Assembly: GCA_039720395.1 (NCBI GenBank)
Contig: CM077833.1
Span: forward strand, 9,563,036 to 9,627,035
Direction of reading: 5' to 3'
Source: Liquidambar formosana
Lineage: Eukaryota > Streptophyta > Magnoliopsida > Saxifragales > Altingiaceae
Length of the DNA: 64,000 nucleotides
The notes under the pieces were generated by a model that saw only the letters and a program-made list of their open reading frames with translations, did no database searches and was not told the origin of the DNA. The position numbers and the translations under genes are program-made. Numbering within the stretch: position 1 is the stretch's first letter; every line of letters begins with the position of its first letter. Positions 10,656 through 21,882 of this stretch are shown here, in pieces.

Positions 10656-11548
10656 AGGAATCTTGCTGTGCGAGTGAAAAACATCCTGTGTTTGAAATTG
10701 GAAATGCATTTGATTTGTTTTTGTTTTTTTTACATCAAGAACTGTTTTACATGTTCTCTTTTCCTCCAAGACGAGAAATTTGGACACACCACTTCAAGTG
10801 CAACCCAATTGGTTAATTTAATTCTCATTGACTTGGCTGGGATAGGCAGGGGAGCGAGAATCCTTCCAGTGATTCAAAATGCAGTTAATAAGCTTATTCC
10901 TGAATATAAGCTGCCTATGAGCAAATCTTGACGTTTGGTTAGGTTGAACCAATTCGAAATGAGAGAAACTTATATGCAACTATGACACAATTGATGTGGT
11001 GTCACAAGCCAATGAGGATGGAGTGAAGTGGGATTGTCAGAATATTTTTTGATCCCATAATTCCATTTTGCTATGTTCCCATTGACCCATGATACCATGT
11101 GATCATGTCACAGTTGTATACAAGTCAACTTTCTTTTGTTCGAAATGCAAAGCTAGAAAAACGCTGAGAAGTGGAGACCTAAGTCAGTGGCTTTCGTTTG
11201 GAAATTAGCCTCCCAATTCTTCATTTTCTACTGTATTTTCCTAGTTTGCCCATTTACAAAATGCACATCTGAAAAAAAACAATTGAATAAATATATAAAT
11301 AATAAATAGTAATTTTAAATTTAAGGTCAATCACAATTGCAAATTTGGAAAGCCCATTTTCCCCTTCTAAACCTCGAGACCAAACGGATTGATTATATAG
11401 GCTTCGGTTTGTATGCTATTGTGCGGATTGATTATATAGGCTTCGGTTTGTATGCTATTGTGTATTTGTGTGCACCCACAAAGATTCGACTCTCCCGTAA
11501 GTTGTAGCTCCTGCCATTGACTTGGATATATCCATATCCGTGGTTATA
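10656..11548 (+). other. Host gene 3' region and downstream intergenic DNA
   Basis: The first few hundred bases after the stop at 10655 probably hold the 3' UTR. A frame at 10668-10931 is open but unrecognised and overlaps this region; I do not call it a gene. The rest is AT-rich with one short tandem duplication (11385-11462). Confidence 0.5.
11385..11462 (+). repeat. 39-bp tandem duplication
   Basis: The 39 bases at 11385-11423, starting CGGATTGATTATATAGG, are repeated exactly at 11424-11462. Identity of the copies points to a recent slippage event or an assembly artefact. Confidence 0.9.
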
Positions 11549-13126
11549 GAATTTTGGCCATAGTCACATAGTATAAGATGCTTTTTATAATAGAACTCAA
11601 AGCAAATTTGTCTCTCTCATAACCCCTTTTGAATATGAATGGACAAAACTACCCCCATTTTACACAACTATCTCTAATTACATCTGTGACATCCGTAATA
11701 GACCTTTACTATTGACACCGTAAAATTCAGGGATTGAGCTTTAACCACTGAAGATATTGCCGGAAACAATCTTAGTCAGAATCTTCAAAGAAGATGAAAT
11801 AGAGAGATTGAAGAAATATTCCTCTGTTTGGGTGCTTTCATTTTGGGTGATTATGCAAAGGGGTTTTCACCTGGAGAAGAAATCTCACTAGAAACTTCAA
11901 AGAAGACGGAAATAGATAGCATATTCTTGCATTGAATGGTGAAATGGAGTGAGTGATTCTCACATTGTTGTTGTTGCTACTATATCTCCTCTTTCTTCGT
12001 GGATACTCACCTATGGCTACTGTTACATCTTCTTTCCTTCCTTCCTTCTTTGAAACTTATGCCGGTTTCGGATCATATGAAAATTAGTACAATACAAAAT
12101 ATTATGTACAAGAAGTTGTAGAATTTATATAAAAAAAGAAGATACATTTTACTATTTTATGCTATTAAAAATTTATATAGAAAACACTAACACTTTACCA
12201 TTTTTCATGCTATTAAAATTTCTACAGCAAATAATAACAGTTTACTATTTTTGCTATAACAACAGCATTTCTTGTGCTACTAAAATTTCTACAGCAAATA
12301 GTAATAGTTTACTATTTTGGCTATAAAAAACAGCATTTTTCATGCTACTAAATCTCTACAACAAAGAGTAACAGTTTACTAATTTGGCTATAAAAAACTG
12401 TCGTTTCTCGTGTTACTAAAATTTCTACAACAAATAGTAATAGTTTACTATTTTGGCTATAAAAAACAGCATTTCTCATGCTACTAAAATTTCTACAGTA
12501 AATAGTAACAGTTTACTATTTTGGCTATAAAAAATAGCATTTCTTGTGCTATTAAAAATTCTATAGCAAATAGCCATGGGTGAACAAAAACTTCAAAAAA
12601 AAAAAAAGAAGAAGAAGAAGGGAGAAGATAGCCATGGTTGAACTTTGGCTAGATTTGGTGGGACAGAGGAAAAAAAAAAAAATGAAAAGAAGAAGAAGAT
12701 GACGATGAAGAAGAAATAGAGGACAAGCCATGGCTAGATAGTAACAGATCTGGTTTTCAGATTGGTGAGGGAGGGAGAAGAGAGAGAAAGAGAGAAGAAA
12801 CCGATAGGTGGTTGAAGTGGAGATGGTGGTGGCCCGTCAGAGAAGAGGCATCGCTTGGCCGTCATCGGAGAGATGTTGCTGATGGGAACCAGTGGGAGAG
12901 TGGTAGCAAATTGTCAGGAGAAGATTGTCGCTAGTGGAACCATATGAGAGAGGAATAACCCAAAACAAATATGATAATTAGAAAAGGTTAAAACAAGAAT
13001 TTCTAAAAAATGGTTTCCCTTATACTGAAAGAATTCCTAAAAAATGGGGTTATCGGAATTAAAAATTCTTATGGTGGGGTTATTATTAAAAACAATCCCC
13101 TATTAGGGGTAATTGCTAATTTCTCC
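11549..13126 (-). mobile_element. Non-autonomous Mutator-like element, copy B (inverted relative to copy A)
   Basis: The reverse complement aligns along most of its length with copy A at 3697-5108. The start GGAGAAATTAGCAATTACCC matches GGGGAAATTAGCAATAACCC, and the far ends share AAAAGGGGTT, GAGTT and TTGGCCAAAATTC. Like copy A it holds a purine-rich (GAA) tract (about 12590-12800) and a minisatellite. No transposase frame is present. No target duplication is detectable, so it is probably the older copy. Confidence 0.75.
12160..12575. repeat. Minisatellite of about 60-67 bp inside Mutator-like copy B
   Basis: About six imperfect units contain AACAGTTTACTATTTTGGC, TATAAAAAACAGCATTTC and GCTACTAAAATTTCTACAG. 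It occupies the position corresponding to the degenerate minisatellite of copy A. Confidence 0.8.
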
Positions 13127-13478
13127 AAAATTTTTAAGTTAAACATTAGAAAATAATGAATTAAATTATAATAAACAATTTCAAATCAAAATATTACAAA
13201 TTAGATCTATGTAGGGCAAGTATGTGTTGTATATAACACAAAAAGTGTGACACAAATGAAAATTTCTAATTTATGCAAATTTAAATTAAATGATATATTA
13301 TATTATGATATTAAATCTATACATTACATATATGATATTTATCTATACAATACATATATTTTGTATGATTAACATAATGAGATTTATTATTTTATAAAAT
13401 TATTTTAAGTAGTTATGTTCTATGGATTTATTGACAGATATTGATAGCAAGATTTATAACGGGGGCTTCAAATGAGAG
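13127..13478. other. AT-rich DNA flanking element Z
   Basis: No gene is visible. The last bases before 13479 (CAAATGAGAG) are the left flank of element Z. Its matching target duplication would lie beyond the right end of the window. Confidence 0.5.
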
Positions 13479-14117
13479 TGTAGACACCCCATTTTCATCC
13501 CCATGAGATCATGATAGCATTTAGTTAGGTTTAGAAGCATTTAGGAGTCCCTAAGCCTTAAAGGGCACTTTTGCCCTTTTAAGCCTTAGGAGAATAGGTC
13601 ATCTTTGCATGCATATTTTTGTCTCTTTGTTGAGTCCCATCACTTGCATTTAGTTTCTAGGATCATTTTGGATGTGTGTGTCAAATTTGGTTCAATTCCA
13701 AATAGGTTTGGATAGTTAATTAGAACTTTTGCGACTTGAAGGGCAATTTCGTCTTTTACTTCGTATATTTTCCAATTAACTTCCAAATTTATTCCAGAGT
13801 GTTCCATTGACCTTATAATGATGAAATGAGTCTAATTGAAGTGCCAATTTAATTTATTGATAGGTTTTGGATTGGTTCACCACATTACCCCATGGTTAAT
13901 TGACATTTTTTCGGGTAATCGCCTCATGAAAACCCAGCCACCTGACCTTGGTCAGGGATTTTTAGTTCAAGAATATCTAGGCTTATTCTACATTAAATCT
14001 TTGAAATTTTGGCTTTTGAATCACTCAAATCAGAGTTAAAATGAAGAATTTAAGTCCGTTTGAAGTTAGGAGTCCAAACCGAACTAGAATTCCAAAAACT
14101 GAGGAAACCTGAGTTCA

Positions 14118-14199
14118 CTCTTGGGTGACCGGTTCACCCAACCGGTCCAACAGGTTGGGCCAACCGGTCCAACCCGTTCACCCAACCGGTCACCCGAGC
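14118..14199. promoter_or_regulatory. GC-rich palindromic block, Z type (5' LTR)
   Basis: Begins CTCTTGGGTGACC and ends GGTCACCCGAG, with several AACCGGTCCAA units between. Two Z-type copies lie upstream of the antisense genes of the same element (48675-48733 and 53009-53075). Confidence 0.8.
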
Positions 14200-14390
14200 C
14201 CTCCGTCCTGATTTGTCTCTTTTTGAATTTTTGACGGAATGGGACTCTACCACTCCGAATTTCAACCTTCTAAAGGACTTCTAAGCCTATTGGGAGGTGG
14301 TTTTGAGTTGTTTAACATCCATGGGATTTAATTATAGCCTTAGATTGGTTTTATGGTGAATTAATCTCAACCATTGGTTCATATAGTTGG

Positions 14391-17080
14391 TGTGAACCCC
14401 GGAAATTGGGCCCACAAGGGTTGATGAAAAAGAAGGAATTGGGTTTTGAAAACAAAAAGGAGTCGCTACCTTATTTTTTAAAGGAAACAAGGAAAACCCT
14501 AAAAGTAGTTTTGTTTTAAGAAAACAATTTGAATGACTCCATGTTTAAAAAGGAAAGGCAAAAACAAGTCTTTTGGAAACCAAAGAAATCGAGGATTCGG
14601 AGGCTAAGTTATGACATGGGAAGGTTCTAGGCAAAGCCTATAGGCACCCATGTCACCCTTTCGGTCTCTCGGTTTATTCGGGCTAAATTAAGATCATTCC
14701 ATACAAAAATCAGCAAGTATATCATCACAAGAATTGCATGCATATCATATATTTCATTCATCCATCCATGCATAACAAGCAAATAAAAACAGAAAACAGA
14801 AAATAAAAAATACAAAAACCTAGGATACTTGGATCCTAGAACGGATTTGAGTCTCACGAAGAGCGCCTACGTACCATGCAACGAAATACATGGATCAAAG
14901 TCCACGTAGTTCGATTAGAAATAGGGTTAAGACTTAATACAAACCTATGGTAAAAACCCTAGGTTTCCTTATTTGATCAAAAGAGTTGAATATGTAGATA
15001 AACCAAGTTCGATTTTAGAAAGAACTCCACAATATGGAAACTTTGATAAAAACCAGAATTTGTTATTGAAGAAAACCTTTGATTAGAACCATTGATTCAT
15101 ATTAAAAATTAACCCTAGGAGGGAGAAGAGAAAGAGTTAAGAAGAGAGGTGAATTGGTGCACCTTCATACCCACTTATATGAGCACAATTGCTCCAAGCA
15201 TTAGCCATTTCAAGCAATGGCAGCCCTATCTGCCATAAGACAATTATTACACCTATTTGCATCCTTACACGTGCTCAAAACCATGCAAACACAACAATAT
15301 GCAAATCTGGACAGAATAGTACTAAGGCCTAAAATCATCCACTAAACATGCCAACAGCAAAAACAGCGAATAATAATAAACTCTAACACAACCCTAGAAC
15401 CATATCATGCATAAAAACCCTAGAATGAACTAGCATGCATGCAAAAATATCATATTTACTCCATATGTAAAACATATACAGTAACTATGAAGAAAAATCA
15501 ATAAAAAGACCTACTTTAACATGCTGTATGAAACTAACCTAAAACAAGGACATTAAAAACCCTAAACTCACAAATATGCTTAAAAACACATAAAACGAAC
15601 TCTAATCATGCTAAAATCAAACCAAATAGAACCTAAATCATGCATATTAACTAACTAAAGCCATAGAACATGACAAAAAACCCTAACTTTAGCATGCAAT
15701 GACCCTATTCTAAAACAAGGACAACAGAAGCACAAAAATTACAACTATGCATTAAGACCTATGAACTAACTCTAAAGCATGCAAAACTCATCATGTACAT
15801 CATTATTATCACATGTATTAACTAATAGAAACCTCAATCCATGGTAGAAATCATAAGCATTGCATGCAATAAGGCTATTCTACATGATATCCTAGTTTAA
15901 GCTTGAATAGAAAGGAAGAATACCTTATGAAAGCCTTCCTTGCTGCTGTATAGACTCTCTCTTGTTCTTGTGGATGTCTTCAATCAATGTCCTCCAAGGC
16001 TACAGTAGGTCCTCTAGCTCTCCTTCAAGTCTCTCTCTCTTATTCTCCCTCAAACACTCAGGTTTTAGGCATAAAGTGGCCCTCCTTGTGCTGAAGCATA
16101 AGGGGGTATTTATAGACTTCAATTAGGATTAACCAATGGCTGGGATTAAAACCCTAAGAATTAATCCAAGGGCTATTAGAGACCCCATTGGGGCTTAAGC
16201 AACTCAGAAGTTACCAAAAATTAGAAGGAAACTCGTCCAAAAGAGCCCAAATACGTCAAAATAGGAAGAAGTCCACTTTAGCAAGGAAGTAGAGTGAGAA
16301 TAGGAAAGTGGTCTCGGGTGACCACCTGGGCCCAGGCAGCTAGCCGCTCGGGGCTGGGTGGTCACCCGAGCCCACTCCGGATTTTTGCCTATTTTTGACT
16401 CCTAATGCTTCTAGAAGTGTTTCAGGAGGCAAATGAACTCCGATTTTGATGAAACAAAAGCCAAAACGACCGTGTTTCGATGAGGAATACATTTTTGAAC
16501 ATTTTAGGGTAAAAACCACTAACCATGGGGGCATGGTTAGGTTTGACAAAGGCGGTTAACCGCTATGCTCTACCTTTGCTAAGCATAGGTATGCACATAG
16601 GATCAAACCAAATGCTTTCCATATCAAAATTAACCTTTCTAAAACACTTTTAGGGATAAAATAATGACTAATGAAAGTCAATTTGAAAAGATTTGGTTGG
16701 TAATTGTGAGTCAATTAGAGTTAACCCAAAGGAGGGTCAATTAACCAACTTAAACTACGTCGAGCCATTTTAATCCCGAGCCATTGATTAATCAAATTGA
16801 ACCTAGAAATACCTCATATGCATCCATATGAACTCCAATTGAAAATTTGGAGATCATTTCAAGGTCAAATGAAAAGTTTGGGACTTAAAAGACGATTATG
16901 CCCCTCAAGTCACAAAAGCTCTTATTATCCTTCAAGATCAACTTCGAATCGAACCAAAATTCATATCCATTGTCCTTGTGACTCTAGAAAACTAATGCAA
17001 GTGACTAGACTAAAAAAAAAAACAAAAACATGCATGAAATGATGAGCCCTAGTAAGGTGGTACAAAAATGGGGTGTGACA
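14391..17080 (-). mobile_element. Solo LTR of the Y family inside Z's 5' LTR
   Basis: Starts TGTGAACCCC and ends GGGGTGTGACA, like the Y LTRs but more diverged (2690 bp against 3116 bp). Flanks are GTTGG (14386-14390) and GTTAG (17081-17085), a 5-bp target duplication with one change. The uninterrupted site is seen in Z's 3' LTR near 55410. It carries its own palindromic block (16313-16370), TATA (16107-16114, minus strand) and hairpins (14612-14655, 14865-14912). No internal region is present, so it arose by LTR-LTR recombination. Confidence 0.9.
16313..16370. promoter_or_regulatory. GC-rich palindromic block, Y type (solo LTR)
   Basis: Starts CTCGGGTGACCACCTGGG and ends GGTGGTCACCCGAG. It is shorter than in the full Y LTRs and has a single CTAGCCGCTC in place of the paired GCC boxes. 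Confidence 0.75.
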
Positions 17081-17090
17081 GTTAGTTGGT

Positions 17091-17098
17091 TATAAATA
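17091..17098 (+). promoter_or_regulatory. TATA box of Z's 5' LTR
   Basis: TATAAATA, followed by AGAGGCTCATTC. The same box is at 55418-55425 in the 3' LTR, 198 bases after the palindromic block there. In the 5' copy the solo LTR ends ten bases upstream, so this promoter is cut off from its block. Confidence 0.8.
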
Positions 17099-18490
17099 GA
17101 GGCTCATTCATCAGCATAAGGGACTTTTGACACATCATATGCATAAGAGAGAGAGTGAGAACGAATTGGCACTCACCTATATCATTTGGAGAAGGCTTTC
17201 TACTGCAATTTGAAAGGGAGAACTAGAAAGGAACCAAGCCAAAGAGAAGGAAGAACGCAGCGAAGACCTTTGCTTTGTTGTAAGTCTCCTTTGCATCCTT
17301 TTACGATTCCTTCTTCTTCTACTCCATTCTCTGCATAATTATGGCTTAGAATTGAATTAGGAATCATATATACTCTATATTTTAGATTGTATATGATTCA
17401 AATATGATGTGAAAGCATGCTAGCAGAATAGGATTGCGAATTGCTTGTTGTTAGGATAGTTTATCTCTTAAGGATAGAGGTACGTTTTGCACAGAAAATT
17501 AGTTGATGTGTTTAGGCTGTTTTCTCTTCATGGTTCAATTATATGTATGATTTTAAGCATCTTTTGTATAGGACACTTGCTGTGTAAGCCTCGTTTTCAT
17601 AGGTGTATGGATGATTATTCTTTTCGAGGATAATTATCATCCTTGGAGGGTGAGGTTGTGCATAGGTGCTTTCTGGAGTGTGTTTAAGTGCGCTGTGAGT
17701 TTCTTTGCATTCTTAGGTATATATTTTATGTAGGATATGTGAAGAAATCATTCATGCGGAGTGGTTTTTACGTAAAATTATCTCCGGATAGTTTACTTAA
17801 GAAAGCTCGCCGTAAGGATGATTATTTCACATTCTTACATAAAGTACTTACCTAAGGCATCATGTTAGATTTTCTTTTCATGTTTAGGATTTTCATATGA
17901 TATTTTCATCATGGTAATGCCTATTTAGCATGTTTTTGATAGTTTTGTGCATGTTAGGGTGTTTAGAGTATATAGGAGCATATTAGGATTTTGTTTCTCT
18001 TTTGATTTTTGTTATTTGCATGAGTATTAGGTCATTATATGCATGTTTAGTATTCTATCCAGATTTGAATTAGGTCTTCTAATGATGATTTGAGCATGAA
18101 TATGGTTGGTTTGAGCTTAATAATTGTCCTATAGAATACATAGGGTGATTAATTGGTGTTTTCTCGATGTTTCGAGATAATTTGCATATGGTAAGTGGTT
18201 CATGGTAAGTCTTTTGTGAATTGTTCTCTTCTCCCCCCTTGGGTTATTGTCTTTACTTTGGATTAGAAGTCCTAAGTTTCCAACTCTCTCAAAATTCTGT
18301 TTTATTTGGAGTTCTATTTGCTTTTGAATTCAAATCACTTTAGAAGTCTATTTGAGTTAGAATTCTATTCTTTCTCAAATACCTATTTTTTTTGAAACTA
18401 TTTATGGGAACTCCTAAGTTTTAAAACCTTTCTTAAGTTGGAAACTTAGGGTTTATAGTTCATTGTAAAGGGAGTAACCCCTTCTCAATC

Positions 18491-18541
18491 GAACTACGTG
18501 GACTTTGATCTTTACCTCTTTGTATGTAAGGTACGTAGGCG
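18491..18541 (+). promoter_or_regulatory. Conserved hairpin HP2 in Z's 5' LTR
   Basis: GAACTACGTGGACTTTGATC leads into TTTAC, a loop and GTAAGG, then TACGTAGGC. CTACGT pairs with ACGTAG and CTTTAC pairs with GTAAGG (one G-T). The 3' LTR copy at 56818-56868 has CCTTAC with GTAAGG, fully paired. The same plan occurs in Y and W. Confidence 0.75.
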
Positions 18542-18955
18542 CTCATTTGATGTTCAAGTCCACCCTAGGGTACTAAGTATCCTAGATTTTCTTTTTCTTT
18601 CTTTTTATCCATTTGTCCATCACATATTTGCTAGAGGAGTAGGATGGACCCATGCCTCATCATTTATCCATCACATATATTGCTAGAGGAGTAGAATGGA
18701 CCCATGTTTACTCATTTATCCATCACATATTTGCTAGAGGAGTAGGATGGATTTGTTTCTTATTCTCTATTTCTTTACATGCTTTCCATATCTCTCCTAT
18801 TTGTTCATGGATGTTTACATGCTTTGTAGATGTTTATCGCTTTATGAATGTCTATGGATGAATGGATAGTTTATGGATGATTCTTTACATATGCATGGTG
18901 ACTAATTAGGAAGTGATTGAAATAGCCCATATAAATTTAGAGACCCATTGTGGGG

Positions 18956-19001
18956 CGATGTGGGTACCTATAGGATGTTTCCTAGAACCTTCCACACATC
19001 G
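18956..19001 (+). promoter_or_regulatory. Conserved hairpin HP1 in Z's 5' LTR
   Basis: CGATGTG pairs with CACATCG. The loop holds the conserved GGTACCTATAGGA and CCTAGAACCTTCC segments. The corresponding structure is in Y (CGATATGGG with CCCATATCG) and, with a different stem, in W. Confidence 0.75.
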
Positions 19002-19265
19002 TAACTTAGTCTCTGAATCCTCTCTTGTTTTGATAGACCTGCTTTTCCTTGATTGGAGTCATGTGGTTTGTTTTCAAAGGTTTCTTTTTAAAACTATTTT
19101 CAAGGTTTTCATTTTTTCCTTAAAAAATGAGGTGGTGACTCCTTGTTGGTTATGTTTTTGTGAACCTTTTAAAACCAGATTTTTATTAATTTAAATATCT
19201 ACAAGTCTTTTTTTTAAAAGAAGGGTTCTCCTTCCACCCCGGATCGAAACCCGTGGTTCACAGTC

Positions 19266-19283
19266 TGGTGACTCCACCGGGGA
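19266..19283 (+). other. Primer-binding site of element Z
   Basis: TGGTGACTCCACCGGGGA lies three bases after the LTR end. It resembles the tRNA-Arg-type primer-binding sites reported for Ogre/Tat elements (TGGCGACTCC-TGGGGA). The primer identity is from memory of that lineage. Confidence 0.75.
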
Positions 19284-20211
19284 TTAGTGGACTAGATTCA
19301 AGGAATTTATATGAGCTAATTTAATTACTTAAATTAAAATCAATCACTTGCATATGCTTGAATGTGTGCTTACTTTATTGCATTGTGTGCGCAATTGCAT
19401 TTGAATGATAGGTCGATGTATCCTTGCCTTTTCTGATTGGCCTAGCCTTGACCCCGGTTCCCTTCGTTCTCAGGTGTCATGTTTGCGAAGCTATCAACTC
19501 TTCTTGCCACGTATCCTTGGGTTTTACCCTTGGGTATATTAAATGGATCAACACGTACCACTTGACTCACGCGGCATCCCTCATGCCACACGTGATAGAT
19601 ATATAGTTGATTCAAGCAAGTAGGGGACACTATCCTACCCTTTTTAGTGCATGTAGTGGACTATCTAGGACAAATGGACTCACCTAGTTTAAAGTCACCA
19701 TGCTTGTGGAATGAATGCAGGTACAGAGTGGATGTGTGTTTGAATATATGTGTGTATGGAATGAATGTATGTGGGGCATGAATGTGTGTTGTGGGAATGA
19801 ATGTGAATGGAATGAATGGTAATGCAATTCATGTCATGGTTCTTTGAGAAGATGATACAAAGCTCTCGATACAGTGATCCGGTTCCTTACTCTTGAATGC
19901 GGTTGGAGATATGAATGACTGCTATGTGGGTGGTTAATTTTAAGGGGTAACATGACTTTAAAATCAATCGACCTACATCCCTTTAGTATGACCTTCTTAC
20001 CTGAAGCCCATTGGGCTCATAAAGATGAGAAGCCCAACTAAAGGAATGTTATTGGACCATTACCCGCCCGTTTAAATCAATTGTGGAGACTAAAGGCGCT
20101 TTGTGTCACTTTGTAACTAAGTATGGGTCATTTGGTTGTAATAGAGTGCTGGCTTGGACTCGTGATTCTTCAGGCCGTTTGATCAGAGGAAGTACCAAAC
20201 AAGACCTCGCC
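19284..20211 (+). other. Untranslated leader of element Z
   Basis: No intact frame. It shares segments with the leader of Y, such as TTGGGTATATTAAATG (about 19527-19543), ACTCACGCGGCAT-type and ATGCCACACGTG-type sequence, so a conserved non-coding or once-coding leader is likely. Several ATGAATG-rich minisatellite-like segments lie at 19700-19830. Confidence 0.55.
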
Positions 20212-21323
20212 ATGGATGAGACTTTTGCATTGAATAATCCAGCTACACCTGAGGGGACATCTGTTTCTGGGACTCCAGCGGATCCACGAAGAATTGAGAA
20301 GCTATTGAATGATATACTTGGGAAGTTGGAAGAGGCATCAGTGAAGTCTGAAACCGCAATAAGAATGGCACAAGAGATCAACAACCGAACCCCTGTCCTC
20401 ATCCACAATATTCCTACAGATCAGGCCATACCCGACACTCAAGTCCCCATTGTCCAAAATCAATCCAATCCATAGGCCCAAGTTGGAGCTCAAGCTTAAA
20501 ATCCACCACTTCCACATACTTAATCATCGCCTCAAAATCCACTACCTCCACATACTCAACTTCCACTACAAAATATCCCCATTTACACCCAATCATCCAC
20601 CTTCGTCCCCACCACTGAAAACCCTCCTGTGAGTGATGACCAAAAGATGATGGCTGCAAGGATGTTGGCTTTGGAGAAAACTTTGAAGGGTATTCGCCGT
20701 GCTGATGATTTTGTGGATATCCACACTCTTTCTCTCTTCTCTCAAGCGAGATTGCTGACTTCATTCAAGATGCTGGAATTGCAAAAGTTCGATGGAACAG
20801 GTTGCCCTAAGACCCACATGAAAATGTATGTCCGAACAATGCAACCTCGTGGTGCTTCCGAGGAGTTGATGGCTCAATTATTCCATGAATCACTTAGCAC
20901 TTCTTCTTTGCATTGGTTTCTAAGCTTGGATGAGTCAAAGACTAGAACATGGGAAGACGTATGTAGAGAGTTCACCGATCACTACAAGTACAATACGGAG
21001 GTTGATGTGATAAGGAGAGACTTGGAGACTACCAAACAGGTGGCAAATGAATCTTTCCCTTCCCATATCACTAGGTGGAGGAAGAAAGCTTCTAAAATGT
21101 TCGATAGGCCTAATGAAGAAGAACAGATACGAATGGTGGTCAAGAACCTATTGCCTATATATCACAAGCACTTGTTCGCTCACCATTTTCCCACTTTCAA
21201 AGCTCTGATTAGCTCTGGGACACAAGTTGAAGATGCAATAACCGATGGCACCATCAAGGTTGAAGATCCCTCAAGGTTTCGTTGGGTAGGGAACAATGGA
21301 AAGGCACCTGCTGAAGTGAACAC
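20212..21323 (+). pseudogene. gag: Z gag, 5' part (interrupted by element Y)
   Basis: The ATG at 20212 corresponds to the gag start of element Y. The frame has stops TAG, TAA and TAA at about 20473-20550, each one C-to-T change from CAG or CAA, then continues in the same frame with DDQKMMAARMLALEKTLKGI and the retrotransposon Gag core (KFDGTGCPKTHMKMYVRTMQ, ESLSTSSLHWFLSLDESKTR, HYKYNTEVDVIRRDLETTKQ, NLLPIYHKHLFAHHFP). The Gag protein would form the particle around element RNA. The coding sequence is cut at 21324 by the AATTG target site of Y and resumes at 41967. Confidence 0.85.
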
Positions 21324-21579
21324 AATTGTGTGAACCCCAGAAATGGTTAAGGCCCACAGGAGGGTTTAAAAGTCGCCAATCTGTGGACCCAGGAAAAGAG
21401 GGCCCACGAATGGGTTTGGAAAAAGAAAGGAGTCGCCACCTTATTTTTTAAAGGAAACAAGGAAAAACCCTAAAAACAGTTTTGTTTTAGGAAAACAAAA
21501 GATTGACTCCATATTTAAAAATGGAAAGGCAAATGATCTTTTGGAAACCAGAGAATTCGGGGATTCGGAGGCTAAGTTA

Positions 21580-21623
21580 CGATATGGGAAGGTTCTAGGC
21601 AAAGCCTATAGGCACCCATATCG
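21580..21623 (-). promoter_or_regulatory. Hairpin HP1 in Y's 3' LTR
   Basis: Stem CGATATGGG with CCCATATCG, perfect over nine pairs. The loop contains the conserved TGCCTATAGGC and GCCTAGAACCTT segments. The same sequence is in the other LTR at 39097-39140; the solo LTR has TGACATGGG with CCCATGTCA at 14612-14655. Confidence 0.75.
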
Positions 21624-21834
21624 CCCTAAACGGTCTCTTAATTTAATTGGGCTAAATCAAAGTCTTAATCACACATAAATCAACAGTTATCATCACAAGA
21701 CAGCATGCATATCATTCATTCATTCATCCATATAATCATGTAAATCCAAAGAAAAAACAGAAAAAAGAAAGAGGGGGGAGAAGAAAACCTAGGATACTTA
21801 GTATCCTAGGGCGGACTTGAACATCACGAAGAGC

Positions 21835-21882
21835 GCCTACGTACCATGTATGGAAATACATGGATCAAAGTCCACGTAGTTC
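21835..21882 (-). promoter_or_regulatory. Hairpin HP2 in Y's 3' LTR
   Basis: On the minus strand GAACTACGTGGACTTTGATC is followed by CCATGTAT, a short loop, ATACATGG and TACGTAGGC. The outer stem is CTACGT/ACGTAG, the inner stem CCATGTAT/ATACATGG. The other LTR has it at 39352-39399. Confidence 0.8.

Larger units (their letters stand above)
13479..19262 (+). repeat. 5' LTR of element Z (with solo-LTR insertion)
   Basis: Matches 54515-57340 on both sides of the insertion at 14391-17080. Net length is about 3.09 kb. It holds a GC-rich palindromic block (14118-14199), a TATA box at 17091-17098 and hairpin motifs at 18491-18541 and 18956-19001. It ends TTCACA at 19262, followed by the PBS. Confidence 0.9.

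Noticed and set aside
10668..10931. 87-codon frame after the host gene stop
   Set aside because: Overlaps the likely 3' UTR; the first codon ATG follows directly on exon 3 in another frame. No family is recognised, though an alternative last exon cannot be excluded.
18498..19194. Small frames in Z's LTR, one repeated at 56989
   Set aside because: LTR sequence; the similarity comes from LTR duplication, not from a conserved protein.
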